Translations under genes and position numbers: made by a program
Source: Opeltia flavorubescens
Lineage: Eukaryota; Ascomycota; Lecanoromycetes; Teloschistales; Teloschistaceae
Assembly (NCBI GenBank): GCA_000442125.1
Contig: KE546969.1
Span: forward strand, 1,178,001 to 1,242,000
DNA: 64,000 bases
Direction of reading: 5' to 3'
Shown here: in pieces, positions 48,383 to 62,997 of the stretch
Layout of the letters: each line of letters begins with the position of its first letter
Numbering within the stretch: position 1 is the first letter of the stretch
Notes under the pieces: generated by a model
Seen by the model: only the letters and a program-made list of their open reading frames with translations
What the model was told of the DNA's origin: nothing
Database searches by the model: none

Positions 48383-48837
48383 TGCGGAACTTCTTATGGC
48401 TATACCATGAATTAATCCCAAGAAAGTATCGAGCGACTATCAAAGATTGCTTGCCATCTTTCGTATTGCCTTTGTAGCACCCTGCCTGTCTTTTGTTGCA
48501 GCTTGCATGTTTACACCCTGTCTTATCGATAGCAAGTCAAGTCGCGCCTCCCGCGCGTATCCCGATCAAAATTCTCACGCTAGAGGGGTTTTCATAATCT
48601 CAGTGATTTGGACCAGGCCTTTGCAAGAGATTGCACGGAAAATACAAATAAATTAGACCGCTTGTCGAACACGGACCCCCCCATCCGACCGAGCATTCTC
48701 TTAACTTTATACATAGCACTGCTCCTGACCCGTGATCTCATCTCGGTGTTCCTCTTGGAATTCCCTCATTGGTCCCTCGTTGCCCTACGCAACTCCACCA
48801 GAACCCATACTTCTTGTATTCCCAATTTCCATTTCGC
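48383..48837. other. Intergenic between MIS14 and aconitase
   Basis: About 455 bp holding the MIS14 promoter and the aconitase 3' end. Open frames at 48447-49039 are antisense or random. Nothing else is seen. Confidence 0.4.
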
Positions 48838-51399
<2,562 letters not shown>

Positions 51400-52435
51400 T
51401 TTGTTAATCCATGGTTCTATCTCAGACTCTCTTCGGGTAATCGGAAGGCTCAAAGAGAGCACGGTGAAGTGACGTACGACTCGGACACTTGGTGGCTAGA
51501 TGCCCAAATCCATGTCAGCATACAACTTCAGCAAAGGAACAGTGGGCAGGTCCAGCATTAAAGCCGTTTCATTAGAGCCCAACGCACCAGCTTGCCCAAG
51601 CGGGCGATGTGCCTCGTAGAAATCATCTTTGCTCTTCCCCCCTTCGATTGCAATTGTCTTTGATCGTGTCCAACCTGAAAAGCAAAGTTGAGGAGAAGGC
51701 TGAAAGGATAAGTGGAGGTACAAGTGTTGGCTGTTATCTCAAGCGCTTGAGGGAACTAAAACTGGGGGCGTATGACGGAGTTGGAGATCCCTCTGCCAAA
51801 GCGAGTACCTTGAAAAGTCCACGGCCACTCTTCCTTCTTGAAAATATTCAATTCTGGGAAAGAAAAGCCTGGACGTATAGGCTCAGCACAACCTCGATGG
51901 CAAGCTGGTCAAAGACTACTATTCCTCATGTTCATGAGTTTCCCCACTGCAGTGGCAGCCAATCAGAAGCGAGGTAAATATCTGGCCGTGTACTTCCTAA
52001 TTTGTCCGGGCTTTACCTCGGCTGCCAAGCCCACTTCCACATCATCGAGCACATGCGTCAAAGACGGAAAAGGCTTACCCCCGAAACCCCTGTAAATTGG
52101 TAAGTGCCGCCGATCCGCAGGGGTAAGAGGCTAGCCGAGTTAAGGAGTAATGTGGCAAAAACGGATGCGACATATCGCATATTCTGTTCTATCTCCCTTG
52201 TTCGTCGAATAATTTTTATCTAGAAAACTCACTTCAGATTCAATACGTGCTTATATATATACTAAACTCAAGTTGAGCATTACATAAATAGAGAGTAGTA
52301 GAAACAGAAAATCTTGGTGGTGAAGGCTGTTAGTACTCACATGCGCTAGAACCCCTGCAGATCTGCAAAACTAACATTATTTCATGGGTTCAGGTAGTAA
52401 AATTGTGTGAGTTAATCATTGACAATTATACCAAA
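51400..52435. other. Interval between aconitase and BUD20
   Basis: About 1 kb between two outward-facing genes. It holds both promoters and possibly the end of a small minus-strand gene (51496-51853, listed separately). TATATATATACT at about 52252 is an AT-rich patch. No RNA gene or repeat is seen. Confidence 0.4.
51496..51853 (-). CDS. Possible small spliced gene, C-terminal part only
   Basis: Exon 51853-51809 (LNIFKKEEWPWTFQ after a CCCAG acceptor) joins across a GTACTC...TTTTCAG intron to exon 51674-51496, continuing GWTRSKTIAIEGGKSKDDFY and EAHRPLGQAGALGSNETALM to a stop. The joined frame is open and protein-like, but I find no start exon and recognise no family. It could be a relic or chance. 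Confidence 0.25.
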
Positions 52436-52935
52436 ATGGGGCCCATGCGGAGAATTAAAACAAAGCGAAGGCCAAGGTATCATGTGTGCGAGACTACTGC
52501 AACATGACAGTGCTAAATGGTCTGCAAATAGAGATCTCGATCAAATCCATGCCGACCTACGCTCATCAAAGCACCTCCATGAGCACAAAACTGCCAAACC
52601 TGCAGAGGATCTACCTGGGCTTGGTCGATATTACTGTATTGAATGCGCCAAATGGTTCGAGAGTGAGCATAGCATGCTACAGCACAGACGGGGGAAAAAT
52701 CATAAGAGAAGGTACGCCCTCGACTCTGGATGAGGGACTGCTCGTCCCTGTTCATCCTACAGACCAACTAAATGATGTCAGGACACGAAGCCTTAAGGAG
52801 GAACCTTACAGTCAAAAAGAAGCCGAAGCTGCGATTGGCCTGAGAACCGACAACGGGATGCGAAAACCTTCAAAGCTGACCGAGATAGAGGAGCATGCTG
52901 CAAAATTAAAGCTCGAGACTACAACTTCGGGATGA
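52436..52935 (+). CDS. BUD20: Bud20-like C2H2 zinc-finger ribosome biogenesis factor
   Basis: Three exons (52436-52476, 52532-52711, 52782-52935) sum to exactly 125 codons (124 residues). The basic N-terminus MGPMRRIKTKRRPRDLDQIH and KPAEDLPGLG precede one C2H2 finger, YYCIECAKWFESEHSMLQHR then GKNHKRR, and EEPYSQKEAEAAIGLRTDNG; a short helical tail follows. This is the normal size for Bud20, a shuttling factor that escorts pre-60S ribosomes out of the nucleus. The finger cysteines and histidines are intact. It is the last gene before the AT-rich island. Confidence 0.9.
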
Positions 52936-53477
52936 TTCATCACGTAGCCTATTCGGACACGTTATCATCAATACGTGCCTACCGCTAAGACATTCGGTGA
53001 GGACTTCTAACTGCAAGCTTTTGGGCTTTGGTACAATGTGTGACCAATGCTTGTCATCGAATAGTACGTGTAATCAGCGCACAATTGTAAGGTTTCTATG
53101 TTTCAAGCATAGATGAATCTAGGTTATCGACAGGAGGTATAGCCACGCGGCATCTCGCGGTGTCGCTACGCAGGTCGTTTTCAAATCGTCCAGCTTCTGA
53201 CACTATTAACGCCAAGCTCAGTCATATGGAGGAAAGAAGGCTTCTCTGAAAAGCGCAATTTTTGAGCAGGCAGTAGGAAAGCCAAGCTTTCGTGAATTGC
53301 TGTCTAAATCAGCCTGCAATCAGTGGCAAAATTACTGGTCGAGCCTGAGGTCTAGCTATGATTTTTGGGATTCGGAAGCTGCTCGGAGAGGGAGAATTGA
53401 ACCTTCATCTCCCCCTACCGACGGTCCACCCCTAGCCCCCAACCCTTTCGGGCCTAGCGCCTCTACACCCCTGCGCG
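52936..53477. other. Flank between BUD20 and the AT island
   Basis: About 540 bp of normal composition. A plus-strand open frame (53297-53515) is Pro/Ser-rich without a domain. The last 70 bp are C-rich and end in a GCGCGCGCGC run right at the edge of the AT-rich block. Confidence 0.45.
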
Positions 53478-56400
53478 CGCGCATATATATACTAAAAAAC
53501 CTACTCGCGATATAAACGAGTTTTTATAAAGTAATTACGCGACTATAACGTTATATATAGACCTTAAAAAGTATAGAGAAAGGTTATAAAAAGCAGTAAT
53601 CGATAATCTAAGTCTAAATAGATTAAATTTATTGTATACCTACTATTATATTAGTAATATCTATAGCTATAAAAGGCCTATATAAAGGGATAATTAGTAA
53701 TATCGTTTTTATAATTAAAAATACTTATTATAGTTAATAATCTATAACTTACTCTAGTTTATATTTCTTTAAAGGTTTAAATAAAACTTATTTAGATTAA
53801 ACTATCGGTTTTAATAAAAAAAATTATTTTTATATTTAATTAAATTATACCTAATTTTAATAATATTAAATTTTTTTCTTAAAACTAACGGTCTAGAGAG
53901 ATTTTTATTATATTAGCGGTAAATTCTATAATTTTATCTTAAATTAAATAATAAATACTCTATTTTATCGCGTTTTTTCCTTTTTTTTAGCGAGATATTC
54001 GCTGTAATTTTTAGGGGAAAATAGAAGGATAAAAATAATATATACTTAAATATACGAATTTTATATTAATATTTTTATTAATTATAATTATATCTATATT
54101 TATATTTAAACTAAAAATATTATTTTTTATTTTTACCAATATTGTTTTTATTAATATTATTTTATAATATAGATTACTACTATAATATTTAATATTTACG
54201 AGTAATATTTATTAGCCGCTTTATAATATATTTTTTAAATTTCTTTATATAACTAAAATACTTAATTTAAACGCTTTTATAATAAATTTTCTTTATTTTC
54301 TTTATATTTTATTTATTAATATTCTTTTATTTTATTCTAATCGCTTTTAATAATTTATTTTATCGTTAATAACGAACTTTTTAATTTTTTAAATTAACGA
54401 TAGTATAAACCTATTAAAAAAGCTCTTTAATTTCGAATAATTTATATTTAAAAATAATAATTTAGAAAAAATAATTATTAATAATTAATTTTAATAAGAA
54501 TTAGGTATTATATACGCGCTTTCTATTTAATAAATAGTTTTTTTAAAATATTCTAATAATCTAACCGGATTTTTTAATATAATTAATTTTAATTTTTAAA
54601 CGGAATCGGTATATTATTAATAAAAATATATACCGACCTTTTTTAGTCTTTAAATAACTAGAAAATATTTATATTATAACTTTAAATAAACGGATTTAAA
54701 AATTTAATATAATTAAATTAAATATAATTTTTATTAATTACTAGACTTTTAATCTTTAATTTTAATACTAGAATAAAGGCTATATTTAAATATATCCTCG
54801 TTATTAATAAAGATAAAAAATAGTAAAAGGGCTATCTAAATAAATTTTTATAGGCTAATTATATAATATTCTATACTATAATTTTAACGCTAATATTTAA
54901 TCTTTAAATATACAAGAAAATATAATAATAATAAATATAATATTCGGTTTTAAAGACCTTTTCTTTTTTATAATTAATTAATAGATAAAACGATATTTAA
55001 TAAATTAAAATATAATTAAAATAAAATATAATTTTTAAAAAAGGCCTAGTTTAAAAAGTAGATTTCTCGTTAATATAAATATATTAGCCTTTAAAACTTA
55101 ATAAAAATAATAATATTATACGAATTATACTATTTAACCTACTTTTCTTTTATTTTTTTACTTATTATAGTATATCGATCTATCTATTTTAAAAACGCGT
55201 TTTATTATTCTAGTAATTATTAATTTAAAGTTAATATAAACTAATTATTAAAAAATTTATTAGTTAAATTTCTTATTTTTTATAAATATTTTTTATTAAT
55301 TTTTTAATATTTAGGAGGTATTATATTTAAAAATAAAATATTAATAAATTTATATATATATATTCTAGCCCTTATTTAATTAAGGCTTAATAATCTATAA
55401 ATTTTATTACTAAAAAATTATATAATATTAATAACTATCGATTTTTATATTAATATAATTTATAAAATTTAGAATTTTAGTATTTTACTTTAGAATTTCT
55501 TTAATATTAATAATAATATAACTCTATTTAATATTTAACTCGATTTTAATAAAATAGTAGAAATATTAATTATAGATTTTAAAGTAATTAATAATATATT
55601 ATACGAAAGTTCTAAAAACGCTTTTATATAATAAACTTAAGCTATTTATATAAAGTATATTATAATAGAACTAAAAATTTTTATAATTAATAATTATTAT
55701 TTTAAATAAATTAAATCTTTTAAAACGTTTTTAATAAAATATAATTTTAAAAATAATAAAATTAAGTATTCGAATAAAAAAATATTTAAATATATAATAT
55801 TTTAGATTTAATAAAACTATAATATTCTAGATTTAAATACACGAAATTTATACTAATAAACCTTATTAAATAAAACTTTTTTATATATATATAAAATACA
55901 AGCGGCGATTAACTATCTATATAGCGATATTTATATAAAAAGGTCGGATTTTTTTTAAAAAAAATAAAATTATATATATAATAAAAATCTATTATTATTA
56001 TATAATATTTTAAAATTTATAAAATTACTATAATAGCGAAAAGTACATTAATTATTTTAAAGAAATTTAATAAAAACGATAATTCTAATAATAAAACTTT
56101 AAATAAAAATAGATTATATTTAATTTAATATTTATTTAATAGATTAAAATCTATTAAAAAAATTTTATAAATTTAACGAGGATTAAAAAACGTTATTCTT
56201 ATTTAAAACGAACCTAAAAGATATAAATAAAATCCGGCTATAAAAAGGAAAAAATCTATAGATTATAATATAAGCTATTTATATTATCGCGTTTTTATAT
56301 TTTTTTTAATTTAACGAGGTTTTATATATTAAAACTTAATATATTCGCGTTTTAAAAGATAAAAACGTAATTAAAATTTTATTTTTATTTTAAAAAAATT

Positions 56401-59222
56401 TATTAATTTAATAATAAATTAAATTACTTTTATTATAGAAGATTATAGTAATAATTATTTAATTAAAAATTAAACTTTTTATTTTTTATTTTAATCGAGA
56501 TTCTTTTTATTTTAATATTATTTATTTTTTTCTTCGATAAATTCGCGTATTTAGAATTATAGAAGGCTTTTTTTTTTAGTTATTTAATATCTATAATTAA
56601 CTAAAAAAGCCGATAAAAACGATAGTAAAATTTATTAATAATATAATAATATTTTATTAATTTTAATAAAGATTATCTAATCTTTTAATATTTTATTTTA
56701 AATATTTTAAAAATAATTTAATTAATATTAAAATCGAGTTTAATTTTTATAAAATATATTTTTTTTATAAAAAAGGGATTTAATATTTTTTAAGTATTTT
56801 TTAATAGCTTATTTAGAAATTATATAATTAGAGTAGATAAAATTTAAATTTTAATAATTTAGTAATTATTTAATATTTATTTAGCTAGAATAATAATTTT
56901 ATATAATAAAAGGAGGATTTTATAAATTTAAAAGCTTAATTTAGGTTTCGATATAAATATTATAAAAGGTTATATAAATATATATAAAAAATAAATAATA
57001 AATTTAGAAAAAATATACTAAATAGTTACTTTTATATTTTAATTATTTAATAAAAATATTTAAAATTTTATTACGGAAAAAATAAATAATTATTATCTTT
57101 AAAAAGCTTTAATTAGAATATTTATAAAAAAAATAATTAATATTTATTAATTAAAGCGCTTTAATAAAATCTCGCTAATAAATATTGAAATAAATAATAA
57201 TTTTATTAATAAAATTTTAATATAATAATAAAATTATATAAATTTAGTTAATTAAAAAACTTTAAAATAATATTACTAATTTTAAATAAAATTAGCGATA
57301 TTATTACTAATTTAATTCGAATATAATAAAAAATTCGCTAAATTTTAACTAATTTATATACTAAAAAAAAATACTATGGATAAATAATTAAATAGACGAT
57401 ATTATTATTTATTTACTATTTAAAAAAATAATAAAATAGAAAATATTTTATTTATTCTAATACCTTTAAATTATTTTACTAATTTATATTTTTATAAGCA
57501 ATATTTTTACTAATTTTAGATATTATACGCGAGAAAATTTTTTAAGGAAAAAAAAAAAATTATATTATTTATAATAATAATAAACTATTTAATACTCGCT
57601 TTTATTATTAATTCTAAAGGGTATTATTATAAAAGCTAAAATAATAAAAAATATTCGATAAATTTTATAATTAAAGGTTTAATCCTTATTAAAAATAATA
57701 ATTTAAAAAAAATACTTTTTTATAAATTTATAATCAATTTATCTATAAATTTTCGAAATTAATAAAAATAAGATTAATATTTATAAGTTCTCCGCGGTAT
57801 AGCCCTCGATTTTATTAGTTTTATTTTTAATTATACGCGCGTAATAATACTAGAATTTTATTAAATTAAAATCCTAATCTAAAAAGATTAATATAAAAAA
57901 ACGTAAAAAAATTAATTATCTAATTATAAAAGCGCGAAAAAATCGATTATTTAGTTTACCTCTAAAAAAAAATTTAAAAATTTTAAAAATAGTTATATTT
58001 TAGCGCTTAAAAATTTTATAATAAACTAGTAGATTTTTAATAAAAATAAGTATATAATATTAAATTAGCGATAAAATTAATATATAATATTTTTATCGTT
58101 TTATATAAAAAAATTTTTATTTATTAAATATTACTCGAATATTATAGTTTAAATAATTAATAAAATTAAATTTTTAATTATAAATACGCGATAATAAGTA
58201 TTTATATAAATTTAAATATTTAATATCGATTATTTTAATATAAAAAATTATAATTATTATATTTTATTTACTTTATATTTATATTTATAAAATAAAAAAT
58301 TAAATTTATTTAAATTTATAAATTTTTATTTTTTCTTTAATATAAACTAATTTAATATTATTACTAATTCTAGTTAAAATATACGATAAATAGTAGAATT
58401 ATTTTTTAATTTTTTATATAATTATAGTATTACGGGAATTTATTCTTAATATATTAAAAATATATTCTAATTATTATTAAAAATAAGGATTCTAATAATA
58501 ATACGCGATAATTATTAAAATTTTTTTTTTTTATTAAAATTTTTACTTATAGGCTTCGTATTAATTTTTTAACGCGTTTTATATACTATTTTAAAACGTT
58601 TACTATAATTTTTTTAAATATTAAACTTTATATTTTTAATAATAATATTATAATATAAATTTTAAATTTAATTAAAAATAGATATAAAAATACTTATTTT
58701 TAAATCGCTTTATTCTCGTTTATATACTAGCGGAACGTTATATATTAAAGTAGAAATTTTATAGTAGCTATTATAAATATTAAAGATTAATAACTAAATA
58801 TACGATAAATTTAACTATTTAATACTATTAAACGCGATAAAAAAAAATTTAAAAAAATTCTATAAAGTTATCGCGTTTAAATAAAGTAATTTATAGTTTT
58901 ATTACTAATATAAAAATAAAATTTTTTTATCGCGTATTATAGTATAAATTATTATTATATATAAACTTCTAGTAAAGAAATTTATAAAAAAAAAAAATAG
59001 AATTAATTAAAGTAAATAAACTATTTATATAAAAAGTAAAAGCGAATATAAAAATTATAAATAAACTATAATAAATTTACTAGAATATAATTAATAATTA
59101 AAAAGGCGGATTTAATAAATTTATAGTTTATAAATATATATAAGCTTTATAGTAGCTTTAATAATAAAAAATCACGAATATATTAAAAGAAATATAGGTA
59201 GGCGAAGGAATTAATAATTATA
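53478..59222. repeat. AT-rich RIP island, 5.7 kb, no surviving genes
   Basis: Composition flips abruptly to nearly pure A/T. CpA and TpG are almost absent while TpA is everywhere; surviving C is mostly before C, T or G. That is the footprint of repeat-induced point mutation on old duplicated DNA. No open frame of 60 codons survives on either strand. The source is probably one or more transposable elements, long degraded; I cannot name a family, and no long terminal or inverted repeats are visible by eye at the edges. Both edges are sharp (within about 20 bp). Such blocks are usually silent heterochromatin. Confidence 0.88.
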
Positions 59223-59545
59223 TACGGTTGCGCTAGTGCGATTCTAGTTAGCGTGTGCGCCACCCTCGTTGTCCTCGCTTAAGACCGTCGGCCTACGCGA
59301 AGAATAGTTTTTAGGTAGCTGCGAATCCTTCGCTTCATTGCCGCCTGATTTTCAGATTTGATACCTAGATGTGACATATCTATCTGCTTTGATTACCAAT
59401 TCCATGAGCTGCATCCTCCTGGAAATATGACTTGTATAAAGACGCTCCCTTTCATGAAGACTTCCTGCAATAGACGTTGGTGTAGAGACCACCAAGGCTT
59501 CTCTCTCCTCCAAAAAATCCCCAATCCTCAGCTTAATCTACCATC
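59223..59545. other. Flank between the AT island and MOG1
   Basis: About 320 bp of normal composition with the MOG1 promoter. Nothing else is seen. Confidence 0.45.
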
Positions 59546-60485
59546 ATGACATCCAACTTCAATGCCACAGAGCTCTTTGGGGGCGCTATTACTGTGAATT
59601 TACCTAACGGTTATGCCGATGTAAGGTACGTATTGCTGTGTATCCTTCCCAACGATCTTCTGCGAGCAATGTTATAGTGTCCTAAAAAAAGCTCTACACC
59701 CAAAATTAATAAAGGATTCTCCTTCTAATATTCTCTTCCTGTTCGTTGCAACGCTGTTCTTTTGGCTTTAAATCGAGATATTGTTGAAGTCCATCACGAA
59801 TCAATTGGTTGTTCCTAGTGGTCTAACCCCTTTTTCATCTCCCAGCGATATCCGAGAAGTTCCCGATCACCAGGAGATCTACCTCGACGCATCTGGCTTC
59901 AGTTCTATTATCGTTGAGATTGCAGAAAGGGTCACGCAGCCCGCCGCGGACGACGAGGCATTGAAATTTCATTTCCACGACATTGTCGAAGAGCAAGACA
60001 CTGGACGAATCTGGTATACAGATAATGCCAACCTACCCCTTTTCCCGTATGTCAAATTAGCCTTCCCCACTAATGGTTCTTCGCTCGAGGACGAACACCT
60101 CGCGTGATATTTAACCAAGTATATCTTCAGTTGATATCGTTGACTGACAGACAATGCCTTGAATCGTAGACCAAATACACCCTGCTACACGCTTCTCGCC
60201 ACAACTACCCCTCCACCGGCGACGAATGGCAACGTCCAACGTCCTTTAACCCCGGCTTATACGGCAATGATCCTTACTCTGATCAGACTCATCCCTCAGT
60301 CAACAGATATCGTAGTGACAATCAACATCCCTCATATCCCGAGGCAGCAAGAATCGTCTGGTGGAACAGTCAATTTCGAGGAAGGAAAGTTTGGGAGTTT
60401 AGTGGATGAAGGAATGGGAATCAGAGACGAGGTGTGGAGGACCCTCCAAGTTAAGGATTGGGGGCTGTTTGGTGATGGAGAGTAA
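59546..60485 (+). CDS. MOG1: Ran GTPase nucleotide-release factor Mog1
   Basis: Three exons (59546-59625, 59846-60046, 60170-60485) sum to exactly 199 codons (198 residues), the family length. Motifs: ELFGGAITVNLPNGYADV joined to SDIREVPDHQEIYLDASGFS, the conserved Mog1 N-terminal signature, then SIIVEIAERV, HFHDIVEE and, in the last exon, LTLIRLIPQSTDIVVTINIP. Mog1 binds Ran/Gsp1 and releases GTP, supporting nuclear protein import. The first intron is long for this window (220 bp). It is the first gene to the right of the AT island, only about 320 bp away, and shows no sign of RIP leakage in its exons. Confidence 0.9.
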
Positions 60486-60693
60486 TTTATGTTTATAGTA
60501 AGAGTTTTAGAAAGTTGATGAAGGGGAGGATCAAGTCTCAGGGAAGTCAGGGCTTTGTATTAAAAGCAGAACGTGTGACTCTAGGATAAAACGACGCTGC
60601 ACCCCCACAACACGCAACTAATCTCTAAAAACCATGACTTATGTAGAGAGACAGCAAAATTATTTAGGGAGCAGAATGTTGTATAGCAAACCT

Positions 60694-62630
60694 TCACCTT
60701 GACTCCAAATTCAAAAAATCCAGTTTCCTTACCACAGAATCGATTCCCNTATCGTTCTCTTTCTCGGGCTCTCCAAGCTCCACCACCTTATCTTCGATAA
60801 CAGTCACCGCCTCATTCCGCTTCTCCCTCATCTCTCGAAACTCCCTTCCCAGCACCGTCATGACCTCCCCCATTCCCATCGCCGGCCTCTCTTTCTTCAC
60901 TCTTGTGTAATGTTCCTTGACGAATTTTTGATACTCACTCGGCCCTCGTCCTTCTGCTCTCGGCATGGGCTTGATTTGCACCAGTTTCTCTTTGCACTTC
61001 CCGCATGAGTGTCTCGCCGGATCGATCGATTTGCTGTGTCGTCTATACTCCGTTGCGCACTGCGTACAGGTCCAAACGTATTTGTAATCAATCTCGTAGC
61101 TGTGCTTCGTGGTTACATGGATTCCTCGATGGATGAACGCAGCGGAGCATTTCTTGGCCCACATTTTGAATTCTTGGCCATGTGGCCGGTCCTTGACATT
61201 ACTTATCATGAAATTCAGAAGATGGCAGTATTCGTGGGCGATGACATTTATGAGACGGTCTTGGGAACATGTCAGCAAGTCCACGGGTCTAAAATTCGGT
61301 CATAGATCCGAGTTACCTTCAGCATCGATCACCTTCTCGGCTAATTCGATAGATGCATGATGGCGATACGTTGCAGCTGAATAGGTCCCATCGACGTTTT
61401 TCGTTCGAATGGTTTCCCGCTTCCAATTCGCTCTCCCAGCGGTAGATTGCAATTTTTTACTCCATACCAGATGTACGCCTCCCGTCGATTCCGTGAGAGC
61501 CATGACCTGACCGTTCACGATTGTTCGGTCAAGTTCTTCTAAAAAGGAAGCTGCCAATGCATACTTCTTCTCGTTGAACGCTTTACGTCTGTCTGTAGCT
61601 TGCTTGTCCCTTTTCGCAGGACTTTTGCTAGAAATTCTCTGCCCTATATCGCAGGGAGAAAGATAGTCTTCATCGTGTTCTTTCGGATCGTCGAGTCTCC
61701 GGGAACGAGTAGACTTGGGTGTTCGTTTGGGCGAATGCTGGTCATTCCAGTCATTGATAATCTCTTGGCTCCAGAAGGCGTCCGCGCTTGGTCGGTGAGG
61801 AGAGGGTGGAACATGGAACCTTTTGCTTGGGGAAAGGAGTTTCGATTTCGAGGGGCTCGTCGGTGTGGCTGGTCGATTAACTGGAGGTGACCTGGACGGG
61901 GATTTGAGTCTTGGAGGAGAACTGAGAGCCATCAGTACAATCCTACCGAGCCACACTGGGCAAGCGTTGCTCGTCCTGACAATTTCAATATAGACTCAGG
62001 TTCCTCAAAACTATTCTCATGTCTATCTTGTACTGCTCCCGAGTGGAGAATCAGGTTACGAAGATGCGTTCTCCCTGCCAATTCTTTCCTACTTGAAGAT
62101 TGTTTTCGAAGCCACGCTGGATCTCTATCACTACCAGAAGTGCATGCGCGACGTGATAATGAAATCTCGGAGCTCTCGTCGCTTTCCGCATCAGAAACGA
62201 CGAAGTCAGACATATGATCAGATAGTACATCTTCATGCCCTGAAGAGGAATCAGAAATTGGAATATATTTCGCTCGCTTTGCTGGAATTCTGCCTGTCTT
62301 TTGTGAATATAATTCTCGATTACTCCGCCTTGGTGACTCCTTTCTGGATGCAAGATTATCTGAACCCGGGAGCGGATTAATTGACCAGTCAACATGACGA
62401 GCCTCAAGGAGACTTTGCGCACAGATCTCGTTTGACTTCTTCAGCGGAGATTGATTACTGTCGAGTCCAATCGTGGATGAAGGGTGACTGAACGCTACAG
62501 GGCGAGTATCCTGGATAGGACCTGAAGACCGTGGCGGTTGCATCTGGGCTAAATTCTCTATTCTCGTAAGTATTGTCGAGAAGTCTGGTAATTCATCGTC
62601 ACTATCCACCAAGGTGTTTAGTTTTGCCAT
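60694..62630 (-). CDS. SprT-like zinc metalloprotease with acidic disordered head (GCNA-like)
   Basis: Three exons from ATG 62630 (MAKLNTLVDSDDELPDFSTI; an upstream in-frame ATG at 62666 is possible). The first 250 residues are Ser/Asp-rich (SDFVVSDAESDESSEISLS). After the first intron comes a Pro/Ser-rich linker and FWSQEIINDWND. The SprT domain contains LAASFLEELDRTIVNGQV, HLVWSKKLQSTAGRANW and ATYRHHASIELAEKVIDAE, joined to DRLINVIAHEYCHLLNFMI, which holds the catalytic HExxH. A zinc ribbon, CTQC and then CGKC, follows. Such proteases (Spartan, Wss1, GCNA) clear DNA-protein crosslinks, so a DNA-repair role is likely by family. An ambiguous base at 60749 falls in the tail. Confidence 0.85.
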
Positions 62631-62997
62631 GCTGCTTGTGAGCCGGGAATTTATTGGAGCGTTCACTTTTCCATTTCTGTCAACATATCATACATGGTTG
62701 GCAGAGCAACCAGGAAAATTGCCCCAATTTTGCTCAATACGTGTGGCATTTCGTTCGATTCTCAACGACACTGGACAAATCATTAATTGGAATGGTACTA
62801 TTTCATTTATTTTGACAATCTGCATGCTAGGTTGACTGTGAAACCCTTGAGGACCTGACAAAATCCATCTATGCGCCCTCCCAAAGAATGAATTGGCTAG
62901 GAATATTGTTGCGGTCCGAATCCAAATCTGTCGAAACCCTTCTCGAACGGATTTTGGTAAAACAAGACATCTTTGAAGTTGCGACCATTCTCGAATT
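62631..62997. other. Intergenic between glucanosyltransferase and SprT-like gene
   Basis: About 370 bp; the 3' end of the glucanosyltransferase gene and the promoter of the SprT-like gene. No other feature. Confidence 0.4.

Noticed and set aside
53297-53515. Pro-rich frame at the left edge of the AT island
   Set aside because: It runs into the AT-rich block and has no domain or conserved pattern visible.
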